From assembly GCA_948567375.1 (NCBI GenBank), contig OX419761.1, forward strand, positions 46,378,501-46,442,500: 64,000 nucleotides of DNA, in the 5' to 3' direction. Both the position numbers and the translations under genes were made by a program. Each line of letters starts with the position of its first letter. Positions within the stretch are counted from its first letter, which is position 1. The stretch comes from Lunularia cruciata (lineage: Eukaryota; Streptophyta; Marchantiopsida; Lunulariales; Lunulariaceae). Positions 56,690 to 64,000 of the stretch are shown one piece after another. The notes beneath the pieces are model-generated. The model was given only the letters and a program-made list of their open reading frames with translations, ran no database searches and had not been told where the DNA came from.

Positions 56690-57128
56690 TGTAACAATAT
56701 GGAGTTTAGTGATGAAGTTAGTAGAGCTAATGAAGTAGCAAATAAGACAAATTAGCCTAGAATATTCTACAAGTACCTAGGAAGCTTCTTGGGGAGCTTC
56801 TTAGCTAGCTTAGCTTGCACCCCAAGTAGGTAGCTTCTAGAAGGAAAATTCTAGAAGAAAGCTTCTAGAAGCTTCCAACTAGCTTAGCTTGCACGCCAAG
56901 TAAGTGGATTCTAGAAGGAAGCTCTTGAGAAGCTTCCCAATTAACTTGGTTTGCACTCCAAGAAAGTGGATCAAGGAAACTTCTTGAGAAGCTTCTCAAG
57001 AGCCTTGTAGGATCCCTGTAAATACAAGAGCCTAAACTCATGCTAGGCATTCGGAGTTTACCCATATTCAAGTATCTCAATATGATCTTCCATTCTCTTA
57101 TTTCTCTCCTCGGTCTTGGTCTTTTACA
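56690..57128 (+). repeat. A4 3' LTR with expanded GAA/TTC array
   Basis: 439 bp, 13 bp longer than its 5' partner. The extra length lies in the heat-shock-like block: 56844-56856 is a perfect GAAnnTTCnnGAA and 56863-56875 is TTCnnGAAnnTTC. Confidence 0.93.
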
Positions 57129-57589
57129 AAAGCACTACCTTATAAGAGGTTGGAATGGCCATGTTGCTTAGTTTCCCAATTTGTGCTACTTAAAACTACA
57201 TATGCATATAAAAATCCAATACAATATTGTTCCTAACCCATTTAGAGCACCTAGAGGTCCACCCTCTAATTCCACATGAATGATTCCTTCACTTTAGTGC
57301 TTACACCTCTATGCCAAGATTCCTAATTACTAAATGACTAAGTATGCAAACAATCATACCAAGAATAGACACACACACATACACTAAGTTGATACAATTG
57401 ATAGTAAAAGCTTTGTCTATTGCAATGAAAAGATGCACTAAATGAATGTAGTAAACATTGGGCCTAAGCTTAATATACATTCCTACTTAGCTGCCAAAGA
57501 GATCCAATGGCCAAAAATGCTAGAGATCTTCTATTTGCATCTAGTCCTCACTAGTATTATCCTAATGTTATCCTTGTCTAATATAGTCC

Positions 57590-58620
57590 TTAATTAGGCA
57601 CAATCCACATAGAAGTGCCACCTCCGCTTTGTGTATGATTGCTACTATGTTGGGTAGGTGTCCACCTAAGATCATATCCTAACCGTGTTGTACAAAATAT
57701 TTCTAGGTACAAAGTGTCTTGGCTTTGACTATGAGATGTAAAAAAACTACAAGATAAGTCTAATATTTTTTTATGAAGTTTGCCACGGCTCATTTTGTAT
57801 GACATCATTGGGATCATCACTTGTTTGCAAGACAATTTGCTTGTGCTTTTAACAAAATACCACACCTTTGCCAATTTGAACAAGCTCTACAAGCTTTTTC
57901 CTATAACCAATAACTTCATTCACAAAGCCCCATGTTGTGCCTCCTTGAACTTTGAGTTTGTATGACCTTTGCAACTTCAAGGATATTGGTCAATTGGTCA
58001 TTTTTGTAGAACTTCCTCTTGAGAGCCTCAATTTGCATCTTGAAATCCTTGATTTTTGTTCTTTGTGTCATCTTGTTGGCAATCATTCCAATTGACCAGA
58101 AGTTGCATCACCGTGTGTTCTATGGTTGTGATCAGGCTGGTGCGCTTGTTCTCCAAAGTTGTCTTGTTCTTGTTGGAGTTCTATCTTAAGGTTCTCTTGT
58201 ACCTTCATCTTGATTTCCTCTTCTTTGTCTTGTGAGCATTTAAGACTCATGGAGTTCCTAAATCTCCTTCAAGTTCTTGTATTGGGCCTGTGTTGTAGCT
58301 GCCTTTGAGTTGGCAGCCTCTAGTTCTGCTCTGACAGTCTTCACCTCTTTGTTTCATGCCTTGATTTGTTCTTTGTGTCGGTCCAGTGATCCTTGACTTT
58401 GTCATGTATTGCATCAACTTCCATTTGTAGGCATTGTAGGATGACTTAGTGCTATTCTCATAATTCCAGTTCCTCCTTTTGGAACTTCTCCATTAATAGA
58501 TCCTTTTCTTGTGAGGAACTTGTCTCCTTCTTAAGTTGTTCTATGACTTCAGTTAGGTTGGTACAAAGCAAGGGTTTGTGCTTCCTCTGTGCACTTGACT
58601 TGTTATGGAGGTAGACTTGT
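57590..58620 (-). pseudogene. Decayed coiled-coil coding sequence (unrecognised)
   Basis: Reading the minus strand from about 58620 to 57590 gives blocks of Glu/Lys/Gln-rich helical sequence: QLKKETSSSQEKDLLMEKF, VRAELEAANSKAATTQAQYK, and FKMQIEALKRKFYKNDQLTN. Many stops and frame changes break them. The longest open piece is 57883-57590 (97 codons). No catalytic or zinc motif is seen. It could be a remnant of a coiled-coil host gene or of a transposon-carried ORF such as that of element B, although I see no direct match to B. Confidence 0.45.
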
Positions 58621-59199
58621 TATGGAGATAGATAGACTATGATATTTGTCCACTATGTATATATTTCTTTAAAAACTGTAGAATTTGTGCTTACAATTGA
58701 TATCCAAATTGAGATCTTACTCTTCATTTTTTTCTTATTGTATAACCATTCCAGATCAAGTTATTTCTATTTAGTTAACTTTTGCTAATTTCCTGTATTA
58801 CTAATCTTGTTCATCATTCTCACAATTTCCTTACGAAGATGCTAAGAAACTGACATTAGAGAATGGTTAGGAAATTTCAATATTTAGCTTAGCCAAAAAG
58901 AGAACAAAAAAAATCCTTAAACTCAAAACCCAATACTAAAAGGTTATATCCCATCAAATATGAGTGAGAATAAACAAATAGTTTTTTGAAGAAGACACAT
59001 GTTAAACTATACCTCTAATTCGTATGAATTCTTTTGAGAACGTCCATTATTGGGGTTACCTTCCAAACTATCTCATAAAAAGTTACAGTTCAACTTTTAA
59101 GGAACCCCCTAAAACTTTTAAGAATTATCGATATACAATTCTACGGAACTTATAGCTAGAGAAGCCTACAAGAGCTCAATAAAAATCCTTCCAATGTGA

Positions 59200-62100
59200 T
59201 GGGTCCGACATGTGATGGGTCCGATATGCCCGACAACTGTAAAATGTAGCCTGCAGTCACCTTGAATTTCAGAACGGTGATGTCTTGTTGCACTTGCTAT
59301 TTTGCATGTGATTTGGAACTTATGGCACTTTTCTCATCGTGAGTGGACGACCAATGAAATGCTATAGCAGTCCTCCTACAGTTGTGAAGGACAACTGGAC
59401 CTGGACATGCAAAATTGTCCAATCATAGTTGGCAGGCATTGCATTAGCAACAATCAAAGGCCTTGAAAGATGGTGTTCGGTCCTGTTAGATCTCCTAAAT
59501 GCAGAGGGGCAGTGCGCAGACCTTTCCCCAGCTATGTACATCTGCTTCTCAGGTCGCATCCAGCGTGAGATGCTGGCATTCAACCATTTCTCTAGTCTCC
59601 TTCACGCGCTTTGAGTTCTTACCTCCCTTCCATGTTCCCCTCGATAGACTCTCTCCGTCTCAACGGTTTTCATTCTAAATTTGGTTTCATCGACGGAAGT
59701 TAGTGACAGGCTGAGATCCCATCTCCCTAGATACCTTGCTTTGTTGAAGAGAAGACCTTCATATGTGCCCACCTTCTTTTAAGGCTCTTTCTTCTTACCT
59801 TCCTTGCCCGAGCAACATTATGCCACCATACAGCTCACAGTGCCGTATACGTACTCCGGCGGGGTAAAAGAACACTACACCTTCAGAATGCAACAGAGTT
59901 GCCCGCTTCTTGAGCTGGGGATCATATCACTTCGAGGTACAGTAGTGAGGTCCAGCTGTTTGCCGGGAATTTCCTTGACCATGCTGTTTTCCTGGAGAAA
60001 ATAACATAACGTATTTGTAGAGTAGTACACTTGACTACCAATGAGTCTCTGAGACAACTTTTATGGCATTCATCGATCACGTTAAGAGACGATTGGGGAT
60101 AAGCATGTAAGGCAGAAACCAAGCAGGAATACCACAGTAAAGGGACGCAACACCGAATAGTATGCCGAGTCAAGCACCGACACCAAATGATATACATGGC
60201 GGGAGAAGGTAAATCCAAGGCGCATAAGAGCGGAGCCAACGAAAGAGCCCTAACTGAGAAGAGCAGATCCCCGTGACCAATAGTACATTACATAACCAAA
60301 TCTAAGGAAGAGCTCAAAAAGTGAACCTCAATTGCAATAGATATGTGCTTAATCGCGTGATAGAGATCCTTGGTTCGTTCACTGCACATTACAAATCATT
60401 TGAAATGAATAATCAGAGCAGAAGTTCGGATCACATTGAGTACATGACTAATTTTGTGGGAGCGCCGACCTACTGAAAATATCAATACGATTTTCCGTGA
60501 CAAAAACGTAGGTTTCTTGACCTTGCGGAATGATCAAAGTTCAGACTGCACGGTCACTACCACAGTCTGCCCTGTCTCGGGAATAGCCTCAGGAGCTTTA
60601 ACTACAGAATTCAAACCTTGACACGATGGCAATGAAGCCTGACTATCGCTGGGTACCCTTGGTAAAGCACAATTATTAGAGCGACGACAACATCACCTGT
60701 GATGATACTAATGATCACTCGCTAAATCAGTACGTTTTATGCTTAGATCCAATATACTAATTACAGCTACTCAGTGCGTGAGAGCAGATTCAAAGCTTTC
60801 ATGAGTTACTTTCCCCCAGTAATGAAGAACAGGAATTTCTTCAAATACTACGGAAATTGGTGTAGGTACAGGCAAGATTTCAGGACTCAAGGGACTTCTA
60901 CGAAACTTTGCCCTGACTCCTGATTGTAACTTTGTTAGCATTTAGAAGCGCTGCAATATTTTAATATTAACAAGGGGCTTATATTTGAAATGTCGATCAT
61001 GGACGTGCTTGCACAGCTATAACGCCGAAACCTGTTAACGGTCCCCTACTAGAGTCAGAGAAACACAGATACACTTTTCATCATCTTCACATTCTTCTTG
61101 ACAACTGATGTGAATATCTCACGATTACGGAATCTCAACTCCCTCACCCACGGGTACTTGTTCAATATTGGCCCCACAAATCCATAAACATTCCTGCTCT
61201 CTTTCACTAAATACTCCGCTCGCTAGGCATAGACAGTATATCCCTACGTCTCTGCTCACAAATCATCTGGGTATTTTACTAGATTGCTACAGTATAGAAT
61301 GACAACAGAATGAAGAGGTTCTCTAAAGCTCTACGTCTGCTTAGCAAGAGGATAGAGGAGCTACAGTACTGTTGTGACGGTAGGGGTTGCTCCTCACTTC
61401 CACAGAGTGAAGGTTCGAAGTACACTACACATACACATACCTCTTCCCCTTTACAAAACCTGGAGCTCACTGCCCTATTTGCAAAGTTTTTGGCGCCAAT
61501 CTGTTCGTGTTCATGGTGCAGTTCATGTTCATCTAATGATCCCATGTCTTCTCTATTCTTATCTTGTGAATTTTTAATAGTCAAGTTATACTAAGAAATT
61601 GTTTCAGTATTAATACGGTTTTAACCTTACATGATTTTTTTTTCCTCTTTTCAACAGCAATAGATTAAAACTTCTAACAGCTCGTTGATTTACTTATGGG
61701 GAAAGCCATGAGGTGTCTACCCTCCATCGGCTTCAAACTTTTCCTTTTCTAGTTGACGGCATCCACCTCTATTACTCATAGTGAAATTGAAGAAGAAATG
61801 TAATCATAAGATCACGAATTCGTTCACTTAACATATCATCTCTTTCACCCTGTTTGGCATAGGACGAAACGTCAGTTTACACAAAGAGTTATTCGGGTGA
61901 ATTTCATCTATAATATGTGGGGGGAAAACGGTTTTTCTTTATAGTAGGTTCTGTGGACAATTATGCTCTTCCCGAATATGATTTGAGAATGTTCAACCTT
62001 TTACTTATGAACGTATAATGACCTGTTCAGGATTCAAGACTTAAGACCAATTTCAGAAGAAATCTTAGGTGCCAATAGGGCAAATTCCTCTTACCGATCC

Positions 62101-64000
62101 TATTGGAGCGTAGCACCATTGTTTACCCACTAAGTTTTTTCCTTGTACGGTTTGATGGTCCCATACTTCTTGTTATCCAACGCGGTCGCTCCTTTCATCA
62201 TTTCGGAAGAAAACCCCATGTGCCTAGACTTCCCTAAATAACCATACTTGACATTTTGTCTAGCGTATAGGAACCATGACCAACACAAAGCGACAGGAGG
62301 TTCAGTTGGGAAAGATTCAACCCAATAAGTAACGAGTAATGTTATGAACAATTTCGGAAAAGGATGACCGTCTATAAATATTAATGGGACAAATAGAGTC
62401 ATATATTGAACGCGTTCACAATTTTATATAAACTTCCAGAAAGTTAAAGAGAAGATTATAAAGAAAGAAAAGAATTTGTAAAAGTGGACAGAGTACCAAA
62501 ATACTACCATGAAAGAAATGAATGTTTCGTACATAATCGTAACAGCCTTACTGGAACCCATCCCCAATATAATGATAGTTGCTTTGAGGAAAAGCTTTAA
62601 AAGTGCTTGATGCTCTATCACCAATTTCTACCTGGTGAATTTCGATCTTTTTTGCCGACCGATATTCTTTTATTCATATCCTCGAACGTAAATTATAGAT
62701 TCTCATATGACCACTTTTGCATTGATTCAAGTTTGAGAAATTCAAGTAATTCTCTCATCCTACTTTTTTCCAGTGTTATTTGTTCTCACTTCTGAGTCTA
62801 GAGGAATTAAACCTTAAGAGCAGGAACTTCACTTCCTTATGGAACAGCTAATGCCATTTGAAGATCCAAGTCTATCAACTTGCGAATGGGACTCTTGAAA
62901 ATTTTACAAGCATTCTCATCTTCCAAACATTTTTTTTTTTACATGGATTGATCTCTACGAGAATATGTCATAAACGCGGAGAACATATATTTATATGGTA
63001 TTCTTCCTTTTCGATTTCCTTTTAGTTTCTACTTCTTGCCTGCGCTTTCTGCTTCCATTCATGATTGAATAAAAGTTATGAAGACAGATGAATTATTTCA
63101 ATAAAGTTTTCTCAAGGAAAAAGGAAAGAAGCATAATAGAATCTTTCTTTTTCAGGAAAGAGAAACCTGTCTTTAGTTACAGAGTACATGTCCCCGAGTA
63201 TCAAGACGTGATACAGAATACGACTCATCGTTCAGAAAAGAAAAAATGACACTCATGACATAAATTTTGAAAATGAGCATTTTACAATTTCCCTCCACCG
63301 ACCGACATTCAAATTCCAAGAATAAATTCGGCGAGAAAAATCTTAACAGACCACCTCAAGAATTCTGAAAATTAATTAATGAATCAATTATTTATTTATT
63401 TTGATATCAGTCGTGTTTTAACCCATAAGTAGGTGAAGTGCACACCAGAAATACTTCATAAGTTTAGTCACTACTTAACCTTCGTAAAAAGAGGTAGAAG
63501 AAGGAAAATTGATCGTTACGTGCTTTCTTGATATGTGATTATGCAAAAAGTGTTAAGATGTAGTTCACTTGTCCACTTTTCTGATGCTCCATTTCCCTTT
63601 CCCTTTTTGAGAAATTTTTTTAATAAACTATTTACAACTCATCAAATTCCTCTCCTGTATTAATTAACGAAGGGATGAATCATCATTATCTTTCTCCCGT
63701 AGCCTGGTAATACCGTACTATAATTGTAAATATTGAAGTTAGTTCGAATCGTCTACTCCAGTCTGATCTAACTACAGAACGTTAACATCTAAATCTCCAG
63801 ATGCGTTTGATCCCATTTATCCTGCAAGTTCAGAACTACATGTGTCCTGCTGGCAGCAAAGTGTGCAGTTAAGTCAGCAAATAAATTCGTCCAAACATCA
63901 CTTTCGATTGTAATAATTTCAAGGATGAGGTTTCAGACCTGAAATATGTTTTATTCTTATCAGTATCATTTATTATATTTTTGGCACATTTCGGACGCTA
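59200..64000. other. Terminal region, no identified gene or element
   Basis: About 4.8 kb of sequence that looks more complex and visibly richer in CpG than the transposon stack, for example around 59800-60300. ORFs are short (at most 105 codons) on both strands, and none has a motif I can name. No LTR, tandem array or tRNA fold was seen. It may hold exons of an intron-rich gene or older unannotated repeats. Confidence 0.5.

Larger units (their letters stand above)
43655..57128 (+). mobile_element. A4: family A chromovirus carrying D1
   Basis: Full-length family A element. The 5' LTR is 43655-44080, the primer site 44082-44093, gag is split by D1, then protease, RT, RNase H, integrase, chromodomain, polypurine tract (TTGGGGATA) and 3' LTR 56690-57128. 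Flanking pentamers AAAGT (43650-43654) and AAAGC (57129-57133) match at four of five bases, a probable aged TSD. Removing D1 leaves a 5.7-kb element. Every domain contains stops or frameshifts. Confidence 0.93.

Noticed and set aside
61279-61594. Overlapping ORFs of about 100 codons on both strands
   Set aside because: Opposite-strand overlap without motifs, and no splice or promoter pattern that I could support.
1-64000. CRISPR arrays, bacterial operons, rRNA or tRNA genes
   Set aside because: None is evident. The window is eukaryotic repeat DNA, and the only tRNA-like strings are retrotransposon primer sites.

Overview
The window looks like repeat-dense nuclear DNA of a large-genome land plant. 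The evidence is nested Ty3/gypsy LTR retrotransposons with plant-type primer sites (TGGTATCAGAGC, the complement of the initiator tRNA-Met 3' end), chromodomain integrases, CpG-poor decayed copies and long AT-rich stretches. The species cannot be named from the sequence. The PHD-finger gypsy element (family E) makes me think of bryophyte, lycophyte or streptophyte-algal annotations, but that is recollection and was not checked. I recognise no single-copy host gene, rRNA or tRNA. Almost every open frame belongs to a mobile element, and nearly all are decayed.

Bases 1-34560 form one nested stack. The oldest layer is family E, a Ty3/gypsy element whose polyprotein ends in a PHD finger. It holds two chromovirus insertions. 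A1 (2431-12118, TSD TTGGA) interrupts its RNase H. A2 (14850-33794) lies just downstream of the PHD finger. A solo family D LTR (12848-13536, TSD GCTC) splits the E integrase. A1 is itself split by B1 (3527-7588, TSD AAATG), a coiled-coil-encoding element without recognisable LTRs. A2 is split by F (17137 to about 21177, non-coding, tandem repeats, with its own D LTR) and by a scrambled cluster of family D pieces (21640-31452). That cluster holds a second B copy (25690-27590, TSD AACCT) and a displaced piece of family A reverse transcriptase.

Bases 34453-36815 carry a second partial E LTR, a worn D-like LTR, the 3' end and LTR of another chromovirus (family G) and a degenerate tandem repeat. 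From 36816 to 42984 the sequence is AT-rich with no supported gene. An inverted G-type LTR lies at 42985-43561.

Bases 43655-57128 are a third family A chromovirus (A4). Inside its gag sits D1 (44899-52700, minus strand), the best-preserved element. It has two 679-bp LTRs that differ at one base by eye, a tRNA-type primer site, a polypurine tract and an unbroken 1608-codon gag-pol frame. Upstream of gag is an extra zinc-knuckle frame (ORF1) that carries a frameshift. D1 could supply proteins in trans to the broken D copies.

Bases 57129-59200 hold a decayed minus-strand coiled-coil sequence. From about 59200 to the end the DNA changes character: more CpG and higher complexity, with no transposon or gene that I can identify.

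Main points of interest: arrayed heat-shock-element-like GAA/TTC modules in family A LTRs; the PHD finger ending the E polyprotein; the extra zinc-knuckle ORF upstream of gag in family D; a consistent 4-bp TSD for family D; nonsense codons at the same positions in several family A copies; the LTR-less family B with 5-bp TSDs and an inverted duplication; and a family A fragment captured between duplicated D leader sequences.
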